A stretch of 37,601 bases of DNA. Origin: Nitrospira sp. (GTDB taxonomy: Bacteria; Nitrospirota; Nitrospiria; Nitrospirales; Nitrospiraceae). The notes beneath the pieces were generated by a model that saw only the letters and a list, made by a program, of their open reading frames with translations, had not been told where the DNA came from and did no database searches. The position numbers were made by a program, and so were the translations under genes. Location of the stretch: NCBI GenBank assembly GCA_021323395.1, contig JAJONL010000026.1, forward strand, positions 1 to 37,601, given 5' to 3'. This document shows, piece after piece, positions 16,307 to 25,018 of this stretch. Numbering within the stretch: position 1 is the first letter of the stretch; each line of letters begins with the position of its first letter.

Positions 16307-17233
16307 TTACAGCTTTTCCGCCAGGACTTTTTTGTAATCCAGTAACGATTGAATCCGCCCGACGATTTCCTGATATTTCTGAATCGTCGGATAGTCAGGA
16401 TCGAGGAGCGGCTGCCCCTTATCGAATGTCTTGGCTAATTTACGATCGAATGGGATGCGACCGAGCAGCGGCAAATCCAGCACATCGCACATTGCCTCGG
16501 TATTTCCCTCAAACAGTTCGTTCTCCGCCCCACAGGAAGGGCAGCGAAACTCGCTCATGTTCTCAACGATGCCCAAAACGCGTATCCCCATATCCCGCGC
16601 GTAGGTGACGGACTTCTGTACTACATCGGAAGCGACCTCAGAAGGTGTCGTCACGACGATCGCGCCAGCGAGATCGGGAATGAATCCCGCAATGACCGGG
16701 GGTTTATCGGCAGCGGCCCCTGGCGGGAGGTCTGCCAGCAAATAGTCCAGCTCTCCCCAGATCACATCGGCCAGGAATTCCCGGATGACGTTCATTTCCA
16801 TCAGGCCCAGCCATACGGGACTCAGATCCATCGGTCCCTTCCACCGCACCGGCGAGGCATCGTCGAGGAAAAAATCCATCGAAGCCACCTTGATGCCGAG
16901 CGGCCCGACAGGAGGCAACGCCCCCTCTGGGGTCATGGTCAATGACTGGCCATGAAGACCCATCATTCGCGGGACACAGGGGCCATTCAGATCGACGTCG
17001 AGCAAACCCACTTTCGCGCCCTGCCGTGCCAGCGCCAGCGCGAGATTGACGGTGGTCATGCTCTTCCCCACTCCGCCCTTTCCGCTCATCACTACTAACT
17101 TTTGCTTGACGCCGGCCATTCGCGCCTGCACCTGCTTCATCTGGGCGGTGATCTGCTGAACGACTTTGGCATCGTCCGAATATTGGAGCTTCGTGAGGAT
17201 CGATTTCAGATCCTTGCTGGCCGCGATGGTCAT
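16307..17233 (-). CDS. mrp: Mrp/ApbC-type P-loop ATPase (Fe-S carrier family)
   Basis: This 308-residue protein has the deviant Walker A GKGGVGKS at 51-58, then LLDVDLNGPCVPRMMG, a LADLPPGAAAD switch region, and a late CPSCG pair that in this family bridges an Fe-S cluster between two subunits. It belongs to the Mrp/Nbp35 group of Fe-S cluster carrier proteins. The MIP18-like N-terminal domain of many bacterial Mrp proteins is absent and is replaced by a short helical lead of about 45 residues. Context with two small genes of unknown role suggests delivery of clusters to, or cooperation with, the PCP_red protein. That is inference. Confidence 0.87.
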   Translation of the reverse strand: MTIAASKDLKSILTKLQYSDDAKVVQQITAQMKQVQARMAGVKQKLVVMSGKGGVGKSMTTVNLALALARQGAKVGLLDVDLNGPCVPRMMGLHGQSLTMTPEGALPPVGPLGIKVASMDFFLDDASPVRWKGPMDLSPVWLGLMEMNVIREFLADVIWGELDYLLADLPPGAAADKPPVIAGFIPDLAGAIVVTTPSEVASDVVQKSVTYARDMGIRVLGIVENMSEFRCPSCGAENELFEGNTEAMCDVLDLPLLGRIPFDRKLAKTFDKGQPLLDPDYPTIQKYQEIVGRIQSLLDYKKVLAEKL

Positions 17234-17312
17234 GAAAAACCCTCGAAATTGTTGATGAAGGACGCTACCACAGGGGTTTCGACGGAGTCAAACGACCCCG
17301 CTGCGCTTACTA

Positions 17313-19160
17313 CTAGATTGAATACTGAATGGGGGACTTTGTGCCGGCCGTTTGGAGCAACACGCCCCGCCGCTTCAACTCCTCAAGGATCTCGCGGGCA
17401 GCGCCATCGAAATCCTGGGGTCCGGCAAAGTGCAGATCGGTATTTGGCGGTGGCTCTTCCCCGGCCCTGCTCATATGCACGGCGATGACCGGAGCCGGCT
17501 GAACCAATGTCCTGATCATCTCCGCCATCCGCTGATAATTGATGCCGAAGGTCTTACTCGTTGACACCACAATGAGCCCCGTATCGATGAGAAGTCTGGC
17601 AACCTCGCCGTACCGGCGCACCCGTTCGGCCGCAAAGGACGGATCGGCAGCAGATAGATCCGCATCCAATCCCTGCAAAAGATTCTCGCCTTCCAACAAA
17701 TAGGCATGCCGGCTATCGGCGACCAATAATGCCTCTACCCGTCTGGCCAAAAATGTCTTCCCGGTCTGGGCCGATCCCGTGAACAACACAATGGCGGCCC
17801 GGTGCCCGTACTGTTCGGCTCGATCCTCTGACCGAACATCCCCTGTGAGCCAGGCATATTCCCGCTGCCGGGCCTCCTCGCGCAGGCCTTCCTGCTCATC
17901 ATGCACAAGCTCGGTGATAATTCCGCCGCCGGCAATGTCGTATTCATCCACCAGGACGAATCGCCCTGTCGATTCAAATGATGACGACAGATCGAAGGCC
18001 AGCGGCGCCTTGACGCGTAAGGTCAACTCGGCTACCTGATTCCTGGTCACCGACTGACTCTCTTGAAGCTGCGCCAGATCGGCGGTATCGATAATGCGGT
18101 GAATCGCGGCCACCTCACAAGCCACTTCTCGCGTGGCGAGCCGCAAAGAATATTTTCGCCCCTTTTCAAGCGGTCGGCGCCCCATCCAGAACAGGTTCAC
18201 GCGAATGGCCGTCGAGACCAAGGGAATCGAATCCCGATGCGAGGCAATTTCTCCACGCTCCACGAAGATCTGTTCGTCGAGCGTGATCCCGACCGACTGA
18301 CCGGCTAGCGCTTCACTGGGCGGCGGTTCGACATTAAATCCTTCGATCGACTGCACCAGGGCCGTTTTATTCGAGGGCGAGAAGACCAGCTGGTCTCCGA
18401 CCTTCAAGCGACCGGCCGTGATGCGTCCGGCCAGGATTCGTCGCGCGTCGAACTTATAGACGTCCTGGAGCGGAAACCGAAGTGGTTGCTCCGAGCGAAC
18501 CCGTTCTTTCTTGAAGAGAGCTAACGTCTCCAGCACCGTGGGGCCTTGATACCAACTCATGTTCCCGCTGCGCAACGCGATGTTATCGCCTTGCTTGGCG
18601 CTGACCGGAATCATCTGTTGCGGAACCGCCCTGAATTGACCCAAAAATTCGCGGTATTCTTTTTCGATCCCCTCGAACACATCCTGACGATAGCCCACCA
18701 GGTCCATTTTGTTGACGACCACTGCGAACTGCGTCACCCCCAGCAGCGACAACAAATAGCCATGTTTCTTCGACTGCTCGCGCACACCCTCCAGGGCATC
18801 GATCAACAAGAGTGCGGCTTCAGCCCGAGCGGCGCCCGAGATCATGTTCTTCAAAAACTCTTTGTGTCCGGGGGCGTCGATGATGATGTATTGTCGCCCG
18901 TTCCAGATAAAGAATGTGCGCGCCGTGTCGATCGTAATGCCCTGCTCCTGCTCTTCCAAAAATGCGTCGAACAAAAAGGCGTACTCAAACTCCTTGCCCT
19001 GCTGACGGCAAATGGCCTGGACCTTTTCCAGCTTGCCTTCCGGCAATGACCCAGTATCGGCGTAGAGTCGCCCCACCAAGGTGGACTTCCCATGGTCCAC
19101 ATGGCCCACGATGACGATGTTGAGACTTTCCTGCGGCTTGGTCTGTTCGTCCTGTGTCAT
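17313..19160 (-). CDS. cysN: sulfate adenylyltransferase subunit CysN fused to a degraded APS-kinase-like domain
   Basis: The N-terminal 430 residues (615 in all) are a full CysN GTPase: [25 protein letters not shown] and NKMD, followed by two beta-barrel domains. With CysD it makes APS from sulfate and ATP, driven by GTP hydrolysis. Residues from about 450 form a P-loop domain placed like CysC in CysNC fusions, but its motifs have decayed. The P-loop is GSAQTGKT, the usual DGDN is EGEN, and the KGLYKKAR region near the end is missing. APS kinase activity is therefore doubtful. The ATG at 19160 is preferred to a GTG at 19169. It lies downstream of cysD, as in cysDN operons. Confidence 0.9.
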   Translation of the reverse strand: MTQDEQTKPQESLNIVIVGHVDHGKSTLVGRLYADTGSLPEGKLEKVQAICRQQGKEFEYAFLFDAFLEEQEQGITIDTARTFFIWNGRQYIIIDAPGHKEFLKNMISGAARAEAALLLIDALEGVREQSKKHGYLLSLLGVTQFAVVVNKMDLVGYRQDVFEGIEKEYREFLGQFRAVPQQMIPVSAKQGDNIALRSGNMSWYQGPTVLETLALFKKERVRSEQPLRFPLQDVYKFDARRILAGRITAGRLKVGDQLVFSPSNKTALVQSIEGFNVEPPPSEALAGQSVGITLDEQIFVERGEIASHRDSIPLVSTAIRVNLFWMGRRPLEKGRKYSLRLATREVACEVAAIHRIIDTADLAQLQESQSVTRNQVAELTLRVKAPLAFDLSSSFESTGRFVLVDEYDIAGGGIITELVHDEQEGLREEARQREYAWLTGDVRSEDRAEQYGHRAAIVLFTGSAQTGKTFLARRVEALLVADSRHAYLLEGENLLQGLDADLSAADPSFAAERVRRYGEVARLLIDTGLIVVSTSKTFGINYQRMAEMIRTLVQPAPVIAVHMSRAGEEPPPNTDLHFAGPQDFDGAAREILEELKRRGVLLQTAGTKSPIQYSI

Positions 19161-19244
19161 ACGCTTCACTCGCTCAATGACGCCCTAATTTTATATGGTC
19201 GCGGTTCGTACACCCATCAGCCGCAGCGGCCTGCGCCAACCGGC

Positions 19245-20042
19245 TCACATGTAACCTTTCTTGCGGAGCATTTCCATGCCGCGCCCCGCGTCCTGCGCCC
19301 GACCCGCCCGCTCGGCCACATGGCTTCCACGGAGTTCTATGATAATCTCGTCGACCGTCTTCGCCGTGGATTTGATCGGCATGGTACAGGGCGCGCAGCC
19401 TAAGCTGCGATACCGTGTCCCGTCTCCCCTATCGAGGTAGAGATCCATGAAGGGAATGTTTTCGTGCTTGATGTATTCCCAAATGTTGATCTCAGTCCAA
19501 TCGAGAAGCGGATGAATTCGAATATGCGTGCCGGGCGGAAAAGTCGTTTTGAATTGATCCCACAACTCCGGTGGTTGATCGCGGAAATCCCAGTCCCCAT
19601 GTTTGTCGCGAGGCGAAAAGTACCGCTCCTTCGCCCTGGTGCTGTCCTCATCCGCGCGGACCCCGAGAATAATGCCCGTGTAGCCCTTTTCTTCAACCAA
19701 ATCCTTCATCGCATTTGTCTTCAACGCCGTACAGCAGACATCTCGGCCCAAGGTATGGTTCATGCCCGCCGCCAGCGCTGCCTTGTTTTGCCCCACGACT
19801 AAATTCAATCGCCACTCCCGGGCTATTCGATCGCGATATTCGATCATCGCGGGAATTTTGTAACTCGTATCCACGTGCAGCAACGGAAAGGGCACACTTC
19901 CGAAAAACGCCTTGCGCGCCAACCACAGCAGCACGGTGGAATCCTTCCCCATGGACCACAGCATGGCCAGGTGATTGAAATGTTTATAAGCTTCGCGAAG
20001 GATATAGACACTTTGATCTTCGAGCTGACGCAGATGTTTCAT
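19245..20042 (-). CDS. cysD: sulfate adenylyltransferase subunit 2
   Basis: This 265-residue PP-loop enzyme carries SMGKDST near residue 31 (the ATP pyrophosphate-binding loop), [30 protein letters not shown] and [12 protein letters not shown]. All are typical of CysD. It joins sulfate to ATP to form adenosine phosphosulfate, with CysN supplying GTP energy. The length is somewhat short of E. coli CysD (302 aa), with a compact C-terminus ending RKKGYM. It sits 17 bases after the TrpD-like gene and about 84 bases before cysN. Confidence 0.96.
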   Translation of the reverse strand: MKHLRQLEDQSVYILREAYKHFNHLAMLWSMGKDSTVLLWLARKAFFGSVPFPLLHVDTSYKIPAMIEYRDRIAREWRLNLVVGQNKAALAAGMNHTLGRDVCCTALKTNAMKDLVEEKGYTGIILGVRADEDSTRAKERYFSPRDKHGDWDFRDQPPELWDQFKTTFPPGTHIRIHPLLDWTEINIWEYIKHENIPFMDLYLDRGDGTRYRSLGCAPCTMPIKSTAKTVDEIIIELRGSHVAERAGRAQDAGRGMEMLRKKGYM

Positions 20043-20059
20043 GGTTCACACTCTTTGGT

Positions 20060-21127
20060 TTACGCGGAAATGCCGACCCTTGTCGCAGCCCCAGCATCGG
20101 CTCCGGCAACGGCTGCCAATTCGCCCAGCTTGGCCTTGGCTTGCCCAGATTCGAGCGCGCGACGGGCTATCTCAAGATTTCCAGCGATGGAGGCTCCCTT
20201 ACCGGCGGCGTACAGCAACATGGCGGCATTGAGAAGCACCCAATCCCGCTGCCCTCCCTGAATCTCATTGGCCACCAGCCGCTTGATCAGATCAGCTTCC
20301 CGCTCCCGCTGTTCGACGGGAAACCCGGCCATTTCGCGGAAGGTGGCCATCGTCAGACTCGCATCTTTTGGCTGAAATGTGAACGGAGTGATCCGTTCAT
20401 CCTTGAGTTCCAGGAGCCGCGTGACGTTGCCGATCGAAAGTTCTGGATCGCCTTCCACCCCGCGGATCACCAACGCCCGCGGACAGCTCAACATGCGCAA
20501 CGCCTCAACGGTCTTTTCAAAATACGGCGGGTGCGACAGGCCGATCACCTGCGAGGTTGCGCGCGCGGGATTGAGCATTCTCGCTATGGGATGGAAGACA
20601 TTCCGCACGCCCAATTCTTGCCGCATTTCCAAAAACCGGCTTACCGGCGGGTGATACAGCGCTAGGTCCAAATAGGCTAGCCCTTTCTTCTCCAATTCAG
20701 CCCCGACCAATTTGGCAGTCAAATCGACCGGAATCCCCAACAGTTTCAGCACCGACGAAATGCCGCGCCGATCCGGCGGCCCATCCACTCCATGTAACAA
20801 GAACACCGCGCCTGCGGCTGCTGCGACAATCGCGGCCGGAATGATCGCGTGGAACGTTTCTCGCTTGCCGGCGTAGACAGGCACATCGACCACCCCCAGC
20901 CCGGCGCTAACCGGCACGGGAGGAACGTATTGTCGCGCCGTGGCGGTGAAGGCGGCTAATTCCGTGACGGATTCAGACTTGAAGCGCATGGCGATGAGAA
21001 AGGCCCCGATTTGCGCCGGCGTAGCGGTGCCTTCGATCATCAGGCGCATGGCCTGTTTGGCTTCTTCCCAGGTGAGATCTTTCGATGTCTTCTGGCCCTT
21101 GGCGACTTTGGCGAGCAGATGTTGCAT
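20060..21127 (-). CDS. anthranilate phosphoribosyltransferase-like protein of unknown substrate
   Basis: This 355-residue protein has the TrpD architecture: an N-terminal helical domain (WEEAKQAMRLMIEGTATPAQIGAFL), then an alpha/beta domain with RNVFHPIARMLNPA and RALVIRGVEGDPE. The residues TrpD uses for PRPP and anthranilate are altered. The GTGGD loop is replaced around 81-92 (DVPVYAGKRETF), and the KHGNR loop is replaced by LHGVDGPPDRRG at 111-122. It therefore belongs with TrpD-like paralogues (TrpD2/YbiB type), not with tryptophan synthesis. Its place between cysH and cysD, with gaps of 17 and 42 bases, implies a job linked to sulfate reduction or siroheme/nucleotide chemistry. What it does is not known. 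Confidence 0.75.
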   Translation of the reverse strand: MQHLLAKVAKGQKTSKDLTWEEAKQAMRLMIEGTATPAQIGAFLIAMRFKSESVTELAAFTATARQYVPPVPVSAGLGVVDVPVYAGKRETFHAIIPAAIVAAAAGAVFLLHGVDGPPDRRGISSVLKLLGIPVDLTAKLVGAELEKKGLAYLDLALYHPPVSRFLEMRQELGVRNVFHPIARMLNPARATSQVIGLSHPPYFEKTVEALRMLSCPRALVIRGVEGDPELSIGNVTRLLELKDERITPFTFQPKDASLTMATFREMAGFPVEQREREADLIKRLVANEIQGGQRDWVLLNAAMLLYAAGKGASIAGNLEIARRALESGQAKAKLGELAAVAGADAGAATRVGISA

Positions 21128-21169
21128 GTGAGGGTAATGACCTTGTCTGATTTCAGGGTGCCGATGATG

Positions 21170-21898
21170 TTATTTGTGCAGTCCGCACTCGGTCTTGCCG
21201 AAGTTCTTCCACCGACCCGAGCGAGGATCGTCTCCCGGAAGGACAGGCGCGGTGCAATGCGTGCAGCCGATGCTGGGATAGTTGCGATCGTGCAGGGCGT
21301 TATAGGGCACTTCGTGGAGTTGGAGATACGTCCAGACGTCTTCACTGCTCCATCGGGCCAGCGGGTTCACTTTGATGAGGTTGAATTTCTTATCCCATTC
21401 GATCAAACCAGCGTCGGCGCGGGTCGGAGCCTGGTCTCTCCTGATCCCGGTGATCCAGGCACGGTAGTTCGCCAGGATGCGGCTCAGCGGCTCGATTTTC
21501 CTCAGCTCACAACACTGGTCGGGCTTGCTCGCCCACAGAGCCGGACCGTGTTGCACGGCTTGTTGGTCGGGCGTCAACTGCGATTTCATCTGAATCACCT
21601 GCGCCGGCCTCAGCCCATAATGTGCGATGATGCGATCACGCACGTCGATGGTTTCGGGAAACAGAAAATCGGTATCCAAATAAAACAGCGGCGCGTCCGG
21701 ATCGATGCGGTGCATCATATCCACTAGCGCCACGTCTTCTGCTCCAAAGCTGCAGGCGAGCACAATCTGCCGCGGATACGTCTTCAGTGCGTACTCCAGC
21801 ACGTCCCATGGCTGCTTGGCCTCAAACGAGTCGCTGAGCGCCTTGAGATCCTCATCCGTCGGACGCCGAGTTGACGTGTGGCTGTTGTTCAGTTCCAC
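21170..21898 (-). CDS. cysH: assimilatory adenylylsulfate (APS) reductase
   Basis: This 242-residue protein has the PP-loop-like ACSFGAEDVALVD and DTDFLFPET. It carries the paired cysteines Cys129-Cys130 and the pair Cys212/Cys215 (GCTHC), which together bind a [4Fe-4S] cluster. The cluster marks the APS-using type; PAPS-only enzymes lack it. The catalytic Cys238 lies in ECGLH at the C-terminus. The enzyme reduces APS to sulfite with thioredoxin. Direct use of APS removes the need for APS kinase, in agreement with the decayed kinase domain on CysN. It begins 10 bases after the sulfite reductase gene. Confidence 0.94.
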   Translation of the reverse strand: MELNNSHTSTRRPTDEDLKALSDSFEAKQPWDVLEYALKTYPRQIVLACSFGAEDVALVDMMHRIDPDAPLFYLDTDFLFPETIDVRDRIIAHYGLRPAQVIQMKSQLTPDQQAVQHGPALWASKPDQCCELRKIEPLSRILANYRAWITGIRRDQAPTRADAGLIEWDKKFNLIKVNPLARWSSEDVWTYLQLHEVPYNALHDRNYPSIGCTHCTAPVLPGDDPRSGRWKNFGKTECGLHK

Positions 21899-21908
21899 TA
21901 GTTAATCC

Positions 21909-24275
21909 TTACGCTTCGACCTTCTCCACAAGAATCTTGAAATGCTTCGCTTCGGGCTCTAATGGTCCCTCATTGAGAATCTTATGTCCGTCGTTCCGCA
22001 AACTCACCGGCACATTTCGAATGGGCTCTCCCGCATCCAGCCACACTTCGAGTTGCTCCCCGTTGTCCATCATCTCCAGCTTCAATTTGGTCTTCACATA
22101 GTTCATTGGACAGGCGACGCCACGTAAATCATACACTGGCGCCTGAACGGCCGCGACAGGTGCGGGTGCAACTTTTGAAGCGGCAGCGGGCACGGGTTCC
22201 TCTTTCACTGGCGCCAATTTCAAATCTTTCCCCATCTGCTCTGTGGCCGCCCGACAGACAGCGAGGAATTGTTTGGCAAAGGCCATTTTCTCGTTTGCTG
22301 CTCCGGCTGTCGCATCCTTGGACCCGAGATCACCCACTTGCGCGCCGAGCTTTTGATACATGGCCGGCACACTGCCTTTGTTAGCCAGGCGTTGATCAAA
22401 CTCCTGGAATGTGTCGGCGTCAGTCGCGGGGTCGATCCCTTCGGTGACCAGCAAGGCCTTGGCGGCAGCCAAGACGGCGCGATAGGACTTGTTGACCGAT
22501 AGAGCATATTGATGTTTCTCGACGAGCAGTTTGGCCTGATAGAGTTCTTGATCGGCCTCCAGCATACGGTCGTCGATCATTTCCAACGCCCCGCCGGCGC
22601 ACTCGCCGGGCCCCAAATCCTCCAGCACGAATTCGGCCTCGCCCTCCCAATCATAGTAGTAGGTCTGGTCTTGATCGTAGGGCGGCACGATCGTATAGGG
22701 AATAAGTTCGTCCTTGAGCGCGGCTTTGCCGACCCGCTCAATGAAGTGTTGGAGAGTCTCCCCGCTTTTCCGATCGCGTCGATAGACGTCCACCAGGTGT
22801 CGAACGGCTGACGGAACACTCTTCGCCGGCAGTTTCACGGTCAGCTGTCCGATTTTCGGCGTGCCATCGACATGGCCGCCGAGATGCAATTCATAGTGCG
22901 GCGCCGTGTGTTCACCGAGCCGCTTGCCGACTCCATGCAAACCGATGGTCGCAATATGGTGTTGGGCACAGGAATTATGGCAGCCGCTGATTTTGACGCT
23001 CACATCCCTGAGATCTTCGGGCACCTCACCGGCAGGAAATACTTCGGCCAATGCCCTGGCCATTCCCTTGGACGAGGTGATGCCCAAGCCGCAGGTGTCG
23101 GTGCCGGGGCAGGCAATGATGTCTTCGACGAGTTCGGCGCCCGGGTCGCCCAAGCTATGTGTCACAAGTTCATCGTAGAATTCTTCCAGCCGTCCTTCGG
23201 TGATCCATCGGATGACCATGTTCTGATTGATCGTAGTGCGGATGTTTCCATTAGAATAACGCTCGGCCAGATCGGCGACTGCCCACATTTGGTCGCCCGT
23301 GAGGTCCCCCATCGGCAATTTAATCGCCGCTGTCGCAAAACCCGCTTGGCGTTGCGGCACCACGTTGGTGCGCTTCCAGGCTTGAAATGCCGTCAGATTC
23401 CCATTGAACGAAGTGCCTCCATTGCTGTGACCGTTCCCATTGGTATGGATCGGCGCCTTGGTCGGCATAAGCAATGGCGGCTCATCGGCATACTCCAGCA
23501 GCTTGATGGGCTCATGTGTCGGCACCGCATAACCCATGGCCGCATAGGCCGCTTCCCAGCGCCGCTTGAATTCATCGAATCCCAGCTTCTCGATCACGAA
23601 CTTCATGCGGGCCTTGTTGCGATTCTTGCGGTTCCCGAGCGTGTCGAACACCTTGATCACGGCTTCGATGGTGGGAAGCAGTTCGTCCATCGGCGTAAAT
23701 TCTCTAAGCACTTGAGCTATGCGAGGAGTCGATCCCACAATCTTAAATTTCCGAGGCAGGCTCTGGTTGAGCGGATTCCGCAGGAGATGCAAGGCCACGG
23801 TCTTTGCATAGGGCGTGACATCGAAGACTTCCCCTTGGCACACCCCGGCAAGATGGCAGGCCGTGACATTTCGCACCGTATTCGCGCAGGCTTCGCGAGT
23901 GGTCAGTCCCACGGAGGCCAGCAGGCGCATGATTTCTGGGACATGTTTGAGTTCGACAAAGTGGAGCTGAATATCCTGTCGGGTCGTGACATGACCCACG
24001 CCGGTGGCAAACTGATCAGCGATCTCGGCAACTTGGCGCAACTGGTTTCCCGTCAACCCTCCGAACGGGATCTTAATCCGCACCATCTGCACGCCGGGCT
24101 GTCGCTGGCCGTAAATGCCATATTGCAGCCGAAACGGCTTAAAAATATCGTTGGAGAGATCTCCGCCCAGCACACGTTCGGCTTCGGCTTCAAAGGTCTC
24201 AATTTCTTCAGCTATATGGGCTGGAATGGGCTCGGTCTTAATCGCCGGACGGAGACCCACGCTGTTAGGACTCAT
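21909..24275 (-). CDS. sir: ferredoxin-type sulfite/nitrite reductase with C-terminal TusA-like domain
   Basis: The protein (788 aa) begins with two ferredoxin-like/siroheme reductase halves, with CPGTDTC (Cys389, Cys395) and GCHNSC (Cys432, Cys436) binding the [4Fe-4S]-siroheme centre. This part (about 1-530) equals a normal NirA/Sir. Then comes a helical region (about 560-690), an Ala/Pro-rich linker, and a TusA-like domain (about 714-788) with RGVACPMN and its sulfur-accepting Cys722. With cysH and cysDN as neighbours, sulfite is the likely substrate and sulfide the product. Six electrons would come from ferredoxin. A TTG at 24281 is in frame, but the ATG at 24275 has GAGG eight bases upstream. 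Confidence 0.92.
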   Translation of the reverse strand: MSPNSVGLRPAIKTEPIPAHIAEEIETFEAEAERVLGGDLSNDIFKPFRLQYGIYGQRQPGVQMVRIKIPFGGLTGNQLRQVAEIADQFATGVGHVTTRQDIQLHFVELKHVPEIMRLLASVGLTTREACANTVRNVTACHLAGVCQGEVFDVTPYAKTVALHLLRNPLNQSLPRKFKIVGSTPRIAQVLREFTPMDELLPTIEAVIKVFDTLGNRKNRNKARMKFVIEKLGFDEFKRRWEAAYAAMGYAVPTHEPIKLLEYADEPPLLMPTKAPIHTNGNGHSNGGTSFNGNLTAFQAWKRTNVVPQRQAGFATAAIKLPMGDLTGDQMWAVADLAERYSNGNIRTTINQNMVIRWITEGRLEEFYDELVTHSLGDPGAELVEDIIACPGTDTCGLGITSSKGMARALAEVFPAGEVPEDLRDVSVKISGCHNSCAQHHIATIGLHGVGKRLGEHTAPHYELHLGGHVDGTPKIGQLTVKLPAKSVPSAVRHLVDVYRRDRKSGETLQHFIERVGKAALKDELIPYTIVPPYDQDQTYYYDWEGEAEFVLEDLGPGECAGGALEMIDDRMLEADQELYQAKLLVEKHQYALSVNKSYRAVLAAAKALLVTEGIDPATDADTFQEFDQRLANKGSVPAMYQKLGAQVGDLGSKDATAGAANEKMAFAKQFLAVCRAATEQMGKDLKLAPVKEEPVPAAASKVAPAPVAAVQAPVYDLRGVACPMNYVKTKLKLEMMDNGEQLEVWLDAGEPIRNVPVSLRNDGHKILNEGPLEPEAKHFKILVEKVEA

Positions 24276-24330
24276 GGTCAAGACCTCGTCGGTTGGTTGG
24301 TGATTCGGTGATACATGGCTGTGGTCATTC

Positions 24331-24783
24331 TCAGATATGGTACATCAGCGTATATTGTGCTTCGAGGGCTCGCTGGCGATTGGCCAGTTCTTCCACCGTC
24401 ACTTCGGACAGCACACTCAGCTCAGCACGTTTCACACGATCCCAGATGTGTGCCAGCAAGGCTTCTTGCTTGGCGCCACGTGAAGAAGCGGTCTTCGAAA
24501 CAGATACCCCGTTGTTTGCCAAGAGGGGGCCCTCCAAAGCATCCAGAATGTCGGCCACGGACACGTCCGAAGGTTTCCGACTGAGCACGTACCCGCCTTG
24601 AGCCCCGCGCTGGCTTGTCACCACCCCTGCCTTCTTCATGGCATGGAGCACCTGTTCGAGAAACCGAGACGGAATCGATTGACGTTTCGCGATCGATTTG
24701 GCGCACACTGGCTGTTCGGCATGGTGTAATGCAAGATCTACAGCGGCAATAATTCCATAGGTGGCTCGAAGACTAACCTTCAT
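24331..24783 (-). CDS. Rrf2-family transcription regulator, CymR-like
   Basis: This 150-residue protein starts MKVSLRATYGI and has the Rrf2 winged helix (IPSRFLEQVLHAMKKAGVV) and wing SQRGAQGGY, followed by LADI-type helices. The three clustered cysteines that bind Fe-S in IscR and NsrR are absent. Indeed the only cysteine is near residue 27. It is therefore of the cluster-free kind, like CymR, which in Bacillus controls cysteine genes together with a cysteine synthase. It is the first gene of the sulfate-assimilation run and sits 55 bases upstream of sir. It most likely regulates this operon and itself. Confidence 0.87.
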   Translation of the reverse strand: MKVSLRATYGIIAAVDLALHHAEQPVCAKSIAKRQSIPSRFLEQVLHAMKKAGVVTSQRGAQGGYVLSRKPSDVSVADILDALEGPLLANNGVSVSKTASSRGAKQEALLAHIWDRVKRAELSVLSEVTVEELANRQRALEAQYTLMYHI

Positions 24784-24812
24784 TTATGAGTATTCCGATG
24801 GGGATTAGAAAT

Positions 24813-24842
24813 TTTATACATGGCGTAGCGCACTACTGTCAA
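24813..24842 (-). promoter_or_regulatory. strong sigma-70 promoter of the rrf2-sulfur operon
   Basis: The minus strand has TTGACA (24837-24842), an 18-base spacer, and TATAAA (24813-24818), which predicts a start near 24806 and a leader of about 23 bases. The spacer contains an imperfect palindrome, GTAGTGCGCTAC (24824-24835 region), which could be an operator. The downstream leader holds ATTCC/GGAAT-containing AT-rich sequence. Binding by the Rrf2 protein is inferred from position only. Confidence 0.7.
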
Positions 24843-24962
24843 GCGAGACCCTGTCCATGGTCGGCCTCCATCGACTTTTTTCGCGCGGCCTTCTGAGACA
24901 ACCATGCGCGATCTTCAGCGCTGCAACGCCGCGCGCTCGGAATGTGCATGCATTTTTCTTGA

Positions 24963-24991
24963 TTGACATCATTTGAGGGCTGAGCAATAAT
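24963..24991 (+). promoter_or_regulatory. sigma-70 promoter of the Fis-type regulator gene
   Basis: TTGACA (24963-24968), a 17-base spacer and AATAAT (24986-24991) make a near-consensus promoter. The predicted start is near 24998, leaving only about 20 bases before the ATG at 25019. It is divergent from the rrf2 promoter 120 bases to the left. The gap between them (24843-24962) has no visible gene. Confidence 0.65.
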
Positions 24992-25018
24992 CCCGCCCTC
25001 TTCTTCGTCGGTACCTTC

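Noticed and set aside
17243-17282. TCGAAA/TTTCGA inverted repeat between cysN and mrp
   Set aside because: The six-base arms are separated by 28 bases. That is too weak and too long a loop for a convincing terminator or operator.
17313-18000. Calling the fused domain a working APS kinase (CysNC)
   Set aside because: The P-loop is atypical, DGDN is replaced by EGEN, and the later conserved region is absent. It is therefore reported as degraded.
20060-21127. Calling the TrpD-like gene trpD
   Set aside because: The GTGGD and KHGNR loops needed for PRPP and anthranilate binding are not present, and no trp gene is nearby.
22872-24311. Plus-strand open frame (479 codons) opposite the sulfite reductase gene
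   Set aside because: It is antisense to a gene with intact siroheme motifs. The composition is rich in His, Arg and Gly as expected of a shadow, and there is no ribosome site.
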